A DNA stretch of 64,000 bases from Rhododendron vialii (lineage: Eukaryota > Streptophyta > Magnoliopsida > Ericales > Ericaceae): positions 8,131,501-8,195,500 of the forward strand of contig NC_080566.1 of the NCBI RefSeq assembly GCF_030253575.1, written 5' to 3'. Positions within the stretch are counted from its first letter, which is position 1. Each line of letters opens with the position of its first letter. The position numbers and the translations under genes are program-made. Positions 23,501 to 33,713 of this stretch are shown here, one piece after another. The notes under the pieces are model-generated. The model was not told the DNA's origin. It saw only the letters and a list, made by a program, of their open reading frames with translations, and did no database searches.

Positions 23501-25541
23501 CCTCGCACAGGGCCATTATGTCTTGAGAGCTGTTGGATGCATTTGAGCTATATGTGCATTGCATGTGTTTGGACTGTGTCACGTAGCACAGTTGAAGAAT
23601 GTATTGAACTCACAACCTAGATGCATTTTTAAACAATAAAAGTGAATCAGTACTGTTCACTCTCTTCTAGTCAGGCGAACAAAATCGGACTCATGTGTTT
23701 TAAGATGCATATTGATCATCAAGTATACATATATGTCATGGTTATGAGCATCTCAAACCGAACATCCTCTATTGCTCTATTTGAGAGGAAAGGAGGTGGC
23801 CGGCCGGGGGTCTCACTATCGGCCATTGTTGATGTTTTTTGTTTCTTACTTTTTAGAGTTGTGTCACATGGGAAGTGGCCAAAGGCGAAAAAAAAAGTAG
23901 TTTTATCAAAAGGCCTCAAAGGTTCTTTATCAACCGACCCTTCTTAAAGTCTAATAGCGAAATCTTATCTCTATTTTTTCGGGTTTGGATTCTTTTTTTT
24001 TTCTTTTAACCACATATCCAAACTATCTTACCGGCATCTTGACTAATTTCGGAGTTCTAAAATAAAACGAACGAGCGGGCAAATCCGGCACGAAGGTTTG
24101 CAGTGTTAGACTTCAATAGAAATAGAACATGCGACTTAATGGAGAATAAACACCCATTTACATTCTCAAGTTCATTTGGCCAAACCTTTAGAGTTAGTAG
24201 ATAGGAGGATGCTGTCTGCCATTTGTCCATCCACTCAAGGGTGGCTCCACCATACAATTAGTCAAAAAGTGCACTAATTTTTTTGTAATTTCACATAGAA
24301 TTTGATTTTTCTTTATTATAGTTGACACTAAATTATTCTTATGTAACCAAAGTAGGAAAATTCACTTACATTTGTTAGTAGAAAATATGGCTCAACAAAA
24401 CAAAACAAACTAGACCCAATATATTCTCAACCAAGATAAATATGCTTATTTTATATATAGAGTTTTGTATACTTTTTTTTTTTCTTACATTTTTTTGTCA
24501 CCGCTAAACTAAAATCATAGAGCCGCCCCTGCATCTACCTCGGTTTATTTGGTGATTCAAAATGTTTAAATGGAAAGGCTCGTTGGGTAGATCATATGTG
24601 CAGGAAATCAATTTATCAGATATTTGAAGTCAAAATGATCAAATTATATTTGTTGGATTGTCCGTGTAACTATGAAATGTCGATCTGTCCATTCTTTTAA
24701 AAAAACTAAACATGATCAATCGTCTGTTGTTTAGGAACGATCAATTCAACTGTTTTTTTTTTTTAATCTACAAAAAGATATTTTATTAAAAACTTGATAG
24801 GAATATATCAAGAAAAAGAGAAAAGCTAGCCTAACGCCATGATATAGATAGGGGTGCGATCAATTCAACTGTTTGTATGAATACTTTTTCACTAGATCTT
24901 ACAATTAATTGAGCGGTTAGGATCACCGAGATAGGCACGAAGTGGCCCCATTGTCCAAAAAATTTATCGTCTTGTATTTTTTTAAGGTATATTTTACTTT
25001 TTTTGTTGTTGTAATGTTTAGCTTTTCGTCATAAATTTTGAGAGTAATCATTTGTATCGACAAGATAAATTAGAAAAGGATAACCATTGACAGGAATTGA
25101 AAATTTTTCATATAAGACGGCAAAAATACTAAGAATTCTAACTGTTTGATATAGTTCAACTTTTGATCATAATTAATTTTTCATGTTTTAAACTTCTCAT
25201 GTCCAGATGGATGATTAATCTAAATATTGCAACGTGAATCTCAAAAAAAAAGAACCAAAATATATAAAAAAGAAAGAAAGAAAGAAAGTGAGAATGGAAC
25301 CCTAATTGCCTTTTACTTGGTGCCGGTACTAACACGAAGCTGAGGAAAGCGTGAACCATGAACGAATATGGTCGACCTAGGACCCATCGCTAAAGGTCGA
25401 CCTAGTATCTTATACTCAAATCAAGTACTATAAGTTAATCCTCTCTCTTAGCTAATCCTCCCTCATAATACATTCGCCTTTTATCGCCCTTATTTATTCA
25501 CCTAAAATCTTATCCATCCGAAAAATAGACCCAAAGAGACC
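20521..25541. other. Spacer of the palindrome; transposon remnants, no gene seen
   Basis: AT-rich. It contains a MITE (21142-21571), short LINE or SINE tails at about 21796-21915 and 24750-24840, and a weak open frame at 22740-23072 without recognisable domains. Nothing else supports a gene. Confidence 0.5.
21142..21571. mobile_element. MITE, ~430 bp (agagcatctccattg ends)
   Basis: Ends agagcatctccattgtaata on the left and ttattaccattgcagatgct on the right are inverted repeats, with AT-rich filler and no ORF. It is similar in type to the element at 11831-12219 but not the same family. No clear target duplication could be fixed. Confidence 0.6.
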
Positions 25542-25550
25542 CCTTCCATG

Positions 25551-25962
25551 GGAGGCGGGGGGCTGCTGCGTGCTGCTGTCCCGGGTTTTCGGGCCTACTC
25601 CGGTCTTGCTCCAATGATTTGAAACGTTCACTTTGTAGAGCTCGTCGAGTAGAATAACTATGCAAAAAATTAGCTTAATTGGATATCATTAAGTACCTGA
25701 TCGGAATCTTTTATCTTAAAAAGAATGGATCCGAAACACTGGATCAAATCCACTGTAACTCATGGACCAAGAGTTATATGAGCTCTGATCAGGCACTTAA
25801 TGATATCAATTAAGCTGATTTTTTGCATAGTTATTCTACTCGACGAGCTCTACAAAGTGAACGTTTCAGATCATCGGAGCGAGACCGGAGTGGGCTCGGA
25901 AACCCGGGACAGCAGCACGCTGCTGCCCCCAGCGTGCTTGGGGCAGCAGCCCCCCCGCCTCC
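25551..25962. mobile_element. Foldback MULE-type element (412 bp), copy 2, 9-bp TSD
   Basis: Sister of 11315-11723, with the same arms (gttcactttgtagagctcgt; ggatatcattaagtacctga) and ends GGAGGCGGGGGGCTGCTG in inverted orientation. A perfect 9-bp duplication CCTTCCATG lies at 25542-25550 and 25963-25971. The unique centre includes gaatggatccgaaacactg. Confidence 0.88.
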
Positions 25963-26153
25963 CCTTCCATGCAGAACAGTCGCCCATCAAGTAGCGTATC
26001 CCTACATACTGGTCCTTGGGGGTCCATTTATTAACCCCTGTCACTAATTATAGAGATGGGGTACTCTTTTTCGAGATGGTAGGAGCATAGACTAACGTTT
26101 GATAACTTAAAAGTCTAATTAAGGAACTAATACACGAAAGCGATTGATGATCC

Positions 26154-26335
26154 CACGGGATTGGTCTAGTGGTTTAGGTTTGAGATTTAGGAGTTTGCTT
26201 TCTTCTGAGGCTTCATGTTCGAGTTTTGTTCTAGTTTTAACTAGGATTCCTGTAATTGAACGGTGAGATAGGTTTTCTGAAATTAACGAGATACGTGTAA
26301 GATGGCTCGGATACCTGAGTTATCAAAAAAGAAAA
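26154..26335 (+). mobile_element. tRNA-derived SINE
   Basis: Starts cacgggattggtctagtggt (A-box-like GGTCTAGTGGT). A B-box-like tgttcgagttttgtt lies about 60 bases on. The 3' part ctcggatacctgagttat is followed by an A-rich tail (caaaaaagaaaaag). This is the usual layout of plant tRNA-related SINEs. Confidence 0.65.
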
Positions 26336-26463
26336 AGATTGTTTTGCCATAAATTGGGGTCACCGTTTAATGGTAAAATGAGTCCCGCTATTATGAATTA
26401 TCGTATGCATCATTGACGTGCGACCCTCTCATGGCAATTTGGATAGTGAAAGAAAGAGGGGTT

Positions 26464-26690
26464 TTGGGATGCTGCAGAGCAGCACTATATGGTGTATCCG
26501 GACAGTCCAAAAATGTTTTCAGCGGTTCAAATTATAAACAAATTTTTTCAGGAAAAAGTTGACTATTCTAAGAAAGAGTTTGTTTTCAATCCGGACTATT
26601 GATTGTCACGATGGACGATTCGAATGTACCCTGCAGAATGCTTTACAGGGAGCTGCTTTGCAGCATCTATAGTCCCGAAAGGGGGAGACT
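26464..26690. mobile_element. Small MITE with gctgcagagcagc / gctgctttgcagc ends
   Basis: Inverted ends gggatgctgcagagcagcac and gagctgctttgcagcatc bracket about 225 bp that carries internal mirror tracts (tccggacagtcc / aatccggactattg). No ORF is present. Confidence 0.5.
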
Positions 26691-27065
26691 AGTTGGGTTG
26701 GATATTTAATCGTATTAATTGAAAAACGATTGGTTAGAGCTTTAAAACCAATTTATGTTTAGCCATAGAAATGGTTGCAAGTTAAACGTACACTAGTATT
26801 TTAATGTGTTAGTTTGGGAATTAATGAATCTCTTTTTACTTCTTGTCTTTTGTGGCTTAAGTTTTCAAATTTCCTTTTCACATTTTTTATATTCGCGAAA
26901 ATGAACTTTTCTAAGATAGGTCTCACATTTGAATTTGAGTGGTTGAACTAATGAATAATTTTCATTCATTGCTATTTCTCGAAATTGCTACATTCAATTT
27001 GATAGTTACTTCGTGAAAAAAAAAAAAAAAATTGATAGGTACTTGATCTATGTGAGACGGATGAA

Positions 27066-27609
27066 TTACATGTACTCAATAGATTAGTCAAGATGAAGCT
27101 CCGAGTACTTTGTTCCCGGATGAATTACGGCTCCGTTTGTTTCGTTGTAAAATATTTTACAATGTAAAATATTTTTCATGTAAAATATTTTTTTAGAAAA
27201 CAAAATTCAAACTTTTATTTTCCAGTGTTTGGTTGACACTTGAAAATATTTTCAGAAATCAACAAAATAGTATAGAGAGAGAGGGGGGGCTTAAACGGTG
27301 GAGAGATCTGAGAATATTAGAATTGAACGTTGGTCAGGACTGACAATCGAGAAAACTGAGCAGTGAGAATTGTAGTAGAAGGCAGCGGGTTCATTTCGGA
27401 TAATAACTTGCTGAAGATTTAAGGTAAATCATTTTCATCCAATTGATGAAAAATATTTTACATATAAAATATTTTCCCAATTTTTAATACAACCAAATAC
27501 AGAAAAATAAGTAAAATATTTTACCGAAAAATATTTTACGCCCAAACAAATGGGGCCTACATGTACTTAATAGATTAGTCAAGATGAAGCTCTGAGTACT
27601 TTGTTCCCA
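27066..27609. mobile_element. MITE (27131-27558) bracketed by ~55-bp direct repeats
   Basis: The MITE has ends ggctccgtttgtttcgttgt and cccaaacaaatggggcc, with subterminal aaaatattttac motifs on both sides. Each flank carries the tract acatgtactcaatagattag continuing through tcaagatgaagctccgagta and ctttgttccc (27070-27119, and 27561-27609 with two changes). A duplication of this length is far longer than a normal TSD. Confidence 0.7.
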
Positions 27610-27839
27610 AAAAATGAGAGTAGTTTGTATATGAATTACCTGTATCCAATCGGGGTCTAAAAGAAAAGAAAAAAACGATGTCGACATGGACCTTCTTTGT
27701 TTAGTTGCATGATGGAAAAAACTTGAGGAATCCCATTTTCACACAAAAATGAGGAGAGTTTGATTCATATTTCAATAAGGAAAACGAATTTTCCACTATG
27801 ATTCAGGATGATTGGGTTAAGTTTCTGCGTGCCTCAACT

Positions 27840-28290
27840 ATGTTTTATTTTATGAGATCATTTTTTTGCCGTCCGTTAACGAATAATTCAATTGAAGTGT
27901 GAACAAAATCTCCTCGTGTAAGCACTGATCCCACCATAATTAGTTCTTCCGTCGTCTCAAAATGTTTGTCCGGTCCGCAAAATGATGACTAAAAAATAAT
28001 GAATTTCTTTTAAGAAAAAATTCTAACTTTTTTCATAAATTAAAAAAACTAGTCGAGATCTAGCAAATTATAGAAAAAAAATTAAATTTTTCTTGCAAAA
28101 CTTGAATTATTTTTACGTTATCGTTTTGCGGACCGGACAAACATTTTGGTACCGAGGTTGTAAAATGTAAGATGTTTTCAAAGGTCATTTACTTGTAGTA
28201 ATACTAATGGAGAAACTATATAAATCTCATCTCGATTTGGCAAGAACATGTCCTATTGGTTCCCAACTCCTGACACCAAATTTCACAGAT

Positions 28291-28332
<42 letters not shown>

Positions 28333-28640
28333 AGAAACCAACTTTTTGAATCTGAGACGTTTCCATTCTTAGCGTTCAAGTTTCCAAGGCAAAACCTTGT
28401 CATTCATGTGACAACGTGACTTCGACCCTCCTCCCAATTCCCGTGACTTTCCAATACCCAGAAATTCAAATTCCACCTCACAATTCCGAACAAGAATAGA
28501 AAACGAATCCCACCTTTTCCCCATTCCCCAAAGCCTCCTTCCCATTTCCTTTGCACTCCAGTACCCATTTTCCATCCATGCAATCGGATGCCCAAGGGAA
28601 AAGATTTGCCTCGCAATTCACCGATTTTATGACTTGTTCT
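27840..28640. promoter_or_regulatory. Upstream region of the DUF1645 gene; right-arm copy
   Basis: Intergenic upstream sequence of the gene at 28881 with a (CT)n tract at 28292-28330, often seen in plant leaders. It contains a Stowaway-like insertion (27951-28162: ends ttccgtcgtctcaaaatgtt and its inverse) that the left-arm copy lacks. A reverse-complement copy lies at 11231-11802 plus 20076-20520. Confidence 0.7.
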
Positions 28641-28880
28641 AGCTTATCCTTTGGTCTTTTTATCTTTTTCCGTTCGTAAGCAGTGTTTTCCTGGCCAACT
28701 TTCTAGCATCTATCACCAATCCTATAGCCTCTGTCACAACCGTTTGACACCGTTACGGGTGTCGTGAGGTTTGTTGTTCTTCCTAATCTGTTTACGAGTT
28801 TCGAAGAGTTCAGCCGTCGAATAGCATTGAAACTATTACATCTAGCAACGCAGTAATCTTCCGAGAAAATCCAATAAGAC

Positions 28881-29612
28881 ATGGCAGCAACCGAACTACG
28901 CTCGGAAGCACCCAGTCTAGCCGCGAGCCCCCGCATCTCGTTCTCCCACGACCTCTCCCAGTACGACGTCGTCCCCGTCGAACCCCACCTCTCCCGATTG
29001 AACTCCACGGGCGTCGACTTCAATTTCTCGGTAGTTCGCGAGAGTCTCGACCACGAGTCGTTCTCGGCCGACGAGCTTTTCTCCGACGGGAAACTCCTCC
29101 CCTCACAAATCAAAACCAAACCCATTATTATGCTTTCCCCAAATGAAACCCACCAATCAGAAACGAATCTCGAAAATCCAAAAACAGAGGATTCCAGAGC
29201 ATCAGAAGAGAAGCAGAGTAAAACCACGTCGTTTTGGCCGTTCAAGCGGAGTAGTAGTGTAAGTGGCGGCGGTCATGGGCGGGGTTTTTGTCCTCTGCCA
29301 CTGCTGTCGCGGAGCCATTCGACTGGCTCCGCGGCGGTTAGTTCTTCGAAAACGCTGAAAACCACGGCGTGTTCGAGGGAGAATTGGCAGAGGAATTTAT
29401 TCTCCTCCTCCTCCTCCTCGTCGCTGTCGAAGTCGCAGGGGAACACGTGTTGTTCGGGCGGGAATTATTCGAAGCCGCCGGTGAAGAAGAAAGGGTACGG
29501 GGGTTACGGGAAGGCTGTGCGAGTTAATCCGGTTTTGAATGTCCCGTCGGGTAATTTGTTTGGCTTGGGATCAATTTTCTCCAATGGGAAGGACAAGAAC
29601 AAGAAGAAATGA
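28881..29612 (+). CDS. DUF1645 family protein (OsSGL-like), 243 aa, single exon
   Basis: The single open frame MAATELRSEAPSLAASPRIS... starts at ATG 28881 with no upstream in-frame ATG. Features of the plant-specific DUF1645 family are present: an N-terminal SQYDVVPVE...VDFNFSV block, ADELFSDGKLLP at about residues 63-74, a central Ser-rich basic linker (FWPFKRSSS), and the conserved C-terminal run KAVRVNPVLNVPSGNLFGLG ending SIFSNGKDKNKKK. Members are small stress- and growth-related proteins without a known enzymatic motif, and the rice member OsSGL affects grain length and stress tolerance. The coding region is GC-rich against AT-rich flanks, typical for intronless plant genes. The inverted copy of its upstream region on the left arm has no gene attached. 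The antisense open frame 28703-29245 is a shadow. Confidence 0.9.
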   Translation: MAATELRSEAPSLAASPRISFSHDLSQYDVVPVEPHLSRLNSTGVDFNFSVVRESLDHESFSADELFSDGKLLPSQIKTKPIIMLSPNETHQSETNLENPKTEDSRASEEKQSKTTSFWPFKRSSSVSGGGHGRGFCPLPLLSRSHSTGSAAVSSSKTLKTTACSRENWQRNLFSSSSSSSLSKSQGNTCCSGGNYSKPPVKKKGYGGYGKAVRVNPVLNVPSGNLFGLGSIFSNGKDKNKKK

Positions 29613-30560
29613 AAATTGCGGAAATTGTTTGAGAATTTAGTGTGTTTTTTAATAACCAGATATCCGGACCAGCTTTCATGCATCTCAAATAATACCGGAG
29701 CTTTAAAAATAACGACCGAGCAAACTTTCAATGACCGGAATGAATTTAGTGTTGAGCAGGAGTTTGGTATTACAACGGGTTTCGACGGTGATTATGGTGA
29801 ATTTTTTTCCGGGCATTTGAGTCCTTTTTTTTTTCTTTTTTTTGGAGTTTTTGGTTAGTCTCGAGTATATTTGAGACGTGTAAATATACGAGCTGTATTT
29901 TGTTAGAAGCGTGAAAATATATAGATATGATTAAAAAATGCCCACTGGAAATGAAAGGTTCAAGTTCCTCTCTTTTTTTCCGTTAATTCTCTGTGGTTCT
30001 TTTTGTTTTTCCTGTTGAAGAGAATTGAAAAAAGTAAAAGAATACTGATCGAAAATTGGAATATTCAGAAGAGAAAGTTCTTTAATATATTTACGCAGCC
30101 AAATGTGGATTTCTTTGATGATGTCCATTCAAAGCTCTTTTAATGATTGGTTGGCCGAATAAGCTTATGCGTGTTGATTATTTGACTGATTGATCATATG
30201 ATAAGGTTATATTAACGCGGTCTGAGTGGTTGCCGATTTTTCATGTGAATAGAATAATTTAATGTAATTTTGGTTTGATTTAATTTTGAGAAGAAAAAAC
30301 GGTGATAGTTGAAGCCACATGCCCTGGAGTAGCAGAAAGCTTTTAGACCGGTGATTTTTGGCTTTTCATTTTGTACAATTCTGCATTATTGTGTCGTTTG
30401 TTGTGGAGTACATGTTTTTTTTTGTTTCTTTTTTGGTTCATTATTTGATGGAGAAACAGAAACAAAAGAGTGAATTGATTTGGATAAATTATTTCAGTTA
30501 TTTTATGATTTTGGTTCAGAGAATATATACAAGTTGTTATTAGCTGTTCTTGTTTGGAGT
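29613..30560. other. 3' flank of DUF1645 gene; right arm of inverted duplication from 29915
   Basis: 29613-29914 is the probable 3' untranslated region. From about 29915 to 30560 the sequence is the reverse complement of about 5665-4995, with recognisable blocks such as catcaaagaaatccacattt and caactatcaccgttttttct. No ORF of interest. Confidence 0.7.
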
Positions 30561-31206
30561 TAGGGGGTGAGAATCTCCGATATGACCCGTGAACCCGACA
30601 CAAACACAACACGGTGTTAGAGGGTTTGGATCGATCATTTTTTTTAACACGAACACGAATATAACACACGACTTGCTAACACGAAAATTAAATAGGAAGA
30701 ATACGGGTCGGACTCACGTAACTCGATAAACACACGGATAATTGTTTAATTTTTCTTATCGATTCGATAATCCGAAATGACACGAGTCGAACATGACACA
30801 ATGCGACAATGAGACTATGCCAACCCATAGCCCGTACTTGTGTTTTCTAAAGTCAAACTTGTATTGGAAAGCACCAGTGTAATTTTTCAATGTCTAGTCG
30901 TGGCTTACAACATTTTTCAATGTCATTATTTGTTTTTTGTTGAAATTTTTTTGGTTGGTTTTATAGTTCGATTTGATGTTCATGATATATTCGATATGTG
31001 CTCATTTTGATATTGGATTAAACAAGTTCATGCGTAACATTTGTTTATGTTCATCTCTTTTATGGTATTAACAATGTCACCCCAAACACGACACGATTTT
31101 AAGCAGGTCGGGTTAGTATATATCAACTAAAATGACAACATTAAGTTAGCAGATGTTCTGACACAAAATCCGAAATGACACGACAGTAAACACGATGACA
31201 CCCCTG
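30561..31206. mobile_element. hAT-like non-autonomous element, 646 bp, 8-bp TSD
   Basis: Ends tagggggtga and gatgacacccctg are short inverted repeats, and the interior is rich in acacgac/cacgaac motifs. The flanks tttggagt (30553-30560) and tttgtagt (31207-31214) differ by one base, an 8-bp duplication as used by hAT elements. The matching site near 4995 in the left arm is uninterrupted (reads gccactccaaacaag). Its terminal bases are also present at the copy B locus (about 40370-40390). Confidence 0.75.
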
Positions 31207-31971
31207 TTTGTAGTGGCGTTTGTTTGGTTCTTGTCCATATTCCCCATTTGGTTCACAGTGTTTTTCATTTTTCTTTAATTTTTTTTCTAAAGAACAGAAA
31301 CAACTAGAGTTGAGAATAAACAAAATCCTTCAATCAAATTATTTATTTAGTACTATCTGATTTCTCAATTCTCAGGAGTATCCCACTGTCGTGGATTGCA
31401 CTTTGTTTGGTTTGTGCATTTTGGGCTCAGCATCTTCTCACTTTGATGAACGTACAAAATTGTTCATCTTTCAAAACTCGTCGAGAATGTCACTGATGTA
31501 AAAAATCATGTTTGATTGAAGACTTATAAATACGGAGTACTTGATCAAAACATATTTATGTTTCAAAAAAGAGTGAACCCATGATGAGCACCCCAGAAAA
31601 GTTTACGTTGTCTACCCTCTAGAACAATTACGAACATCAAAGTAAACCCATAATGAGCCCCACAAGGGCCAAGATATCCGATGCATGGATTGCTAAGAAA
31701 TTGGATCCATCTACTTAATAGGAGTATTGTTTAAGCAAATGAACGAAGCCCAGTTTTTAGAATGTTTCCATGTATAAGTGCCTCTGAGACTGAGCTAGTG
31801 CACAAGAAATTTCTATAGGGTAGAACTTTGAAGCTAGAGTGATGGTTGGGACATGTTTTGGAAGAAATGATCAGATATTGATGTTCGACTAATACGCTTT
31901 TCAATAGGATTGACGTTCTCGACGAGATCTAAAAAGTAAATAATTCAACCATTGATATCTAATCATTTCTT
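31207..31971. repeat. 3' flank of copy A, duplicated at 40385-41140 and (inverted) at 3700-4990
   Basis: Shares long runs with the copy B flank, for example gcactttgtttggtttgtgc, agcatcttctcactttgatg and ttgacgttctcgacgagatc. It joins directly to the truncated coding end of copy A at about 31960. No gene. Confidence 0.85.
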
Positions 31972-33569
31972 TCATAATGTGTCCAAATTAGTCCCACCAT
32001 CGCCTTTCCTCCCCATTCTTCCCTCCCTCCCCCTCCACCTCCACCAAATTAGTCCCACCATCCCCACTATTCCCACAAATGACACCCCCACCCCCACCAC
32101 CACACTCCTCTCCTTCCCGCCTCCTCCGCCGCCACCCAAACCACCCTCATCTGCCGCCGGCCCCACCTCCGGCGCCGGCGACAAAATATCCGTGTCAATT
32201 TCTTGTGGATTATTAATCCAGTCCTCATGGATGGGGTCCATATTGAACTGAATGTTACATGTGGGAGTGGCTATCCACCCGGCCCACTTCCCAAGACAAC
32301 ACGACGGAATCCAATCAATAGCCGCTAACAAACACGTGGTGCAATCTCCACCATCGATATCTCGGGTGCAATCCACGTACCCGTAGATGTTTAGACTCCC
32401 GACCAGCACAGTCCTCCCCACGGCGGATCTGTTATCCGACGCACCAGCGGCGTACGAAAGGTTCTTGATTAACAAATTGACCTTGAGATCGTACGAGGAT
32501 TCATCCGGCGCGTCGCGTGTGTCGTATATACTGAATGTGATGGAGGTGTCTGATTGGTTTACAAAGTTGATAGGGGAGTATCGGAGCATGCAGTAAGTGT
32601 ACCAGACTTGCGCCGCCGTGTTATTTGGACATTCGCGGCGAATACCTGAGAGAGATGGGAAACATAAATTCATATCGATGATTAGTATATAAATTGATAC
32701 TACATCTTTCTAAAAAATGTTTGTCTCAGTAAAATGAGAACTTGAAAATAATCTAATTGTTTTAAGAATTTTTGTTGAAAAATTCAACCATTTATTAGAT
32801 ATCAACGGGTTCATTAAATTTATAAAAAAAAAAATTTTGTTGAAAAAAAGTTTTAAATCTTTGTTACGGAGACTGGACATATATTTTGGGACGGAGCAAA
32901 AGTAACTCTCTCTCTCAAATTCACACAAAGAGGGGGAGAATGAGTACCTATTAGCACCCAAGTAATTAGGCTCTCTTTTCACCGCACACGTTGGTATTTG
33001 TGTTTATACTTTATACTCCATACACATTGTCCTGAGTCTCACCGCCATTTATGGTTGAAAGTCATGTGGCGGCTAGGAGCATTGAATAATTTTTCAATAG
33101 CACAGAACATGGAGAGATATAATAAAACTACTCTACTTTCTTCTTTTTTTAACTCCTATAAACCCACCGAATAATTTCTTGCATGTTTGCCAACTAACAC
33201 CCAATGACTTATGAATTAAGGCAATAAATCTCTTAAAAACCAAATCAGGTATATATCATTCAACATACCTAAGGCAGCTGCGGCGACGCAGGTTTGGCAG
33301 TCGGGTGGGGAGGTGCTGGAGCGGCAGAGGGCGAGGGCGGTGACGGAGGAGTTGGTGGTGGGGTTGGTGGCGGTGGTGGTGGCAAAGCCGGTGGCGGCAG
33401 TGGTGGTTTGTAGAGTGGTGAGGGCGGTTGTGAGAGTGGCGGAGAAGGTGGAATTGGGGGTGTAAGTGGGGGTGGTGGGGGTGCAAAGAGTGAAGCGGGG
33501 GTCTTCGTAGGCGGAGGTTGAGTGGAGGCAAGTATGGAAGAAGAGAGAAGCGAGGAGTAGGAATAACAT
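31972..33569 (-). CDS. Kinase-less DUF26 receptor-like protein, copy A, 324 aa, two exons
   Basis: Exons 33569-33269 and 32645-31972 (975 bases, 325 codons, phase 1 junction ALG/G). Signal peptide MLFLLLASLFFHTCLHSTSA. The first DUF26 domain has CRSSTSPPDCQTC (C-x8-C-x2-C) at about residues 81-93; the second has CTRDIDGGDCTTC. A Gly-rich juxtamembrane stretch is followed by one membrane helix (SVVVGVGVSFVGIVGMVGLI) and a short basic tail ending GGTNLDTL. Copy B continues from here into a kinase domain; in copy A the sequence jumps into the 3' flank, so the kinase exons are deleted while the shortened frame stays open. It could make a membrane-anchored DUF26 protein able to bind partners without signalling, or be a fresh pseudogene. 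Starts upstream of 33569 lie out of frame or lack a signal peptide. Confidence 0.8.
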
Positions 33570-33713
33570 TTTTTGTTTTTTTTTGTTTTTTAAGGTTTGG
33601 AAGTTCATGGGATGGGATTTAAATAGTGCAGAGATGAGGGAGAAAGTGTATACATTTTGTACATAAGTCTGGCAAAGACGTGTTTCACCGTTGTATGAGT
33701 CTAGCAAAGACAT

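Noticed and set aside
28703-29245. 180-aa minus-strand open frame
   Set aside because: It is antisense to the DUF1645 coding region, a by-product of GC-rich codons, with no domain.
31952-32596. Plus-strand open frames of 99 and 69 aa
   Set aside because: Antisense shadows of copy A exon 2.
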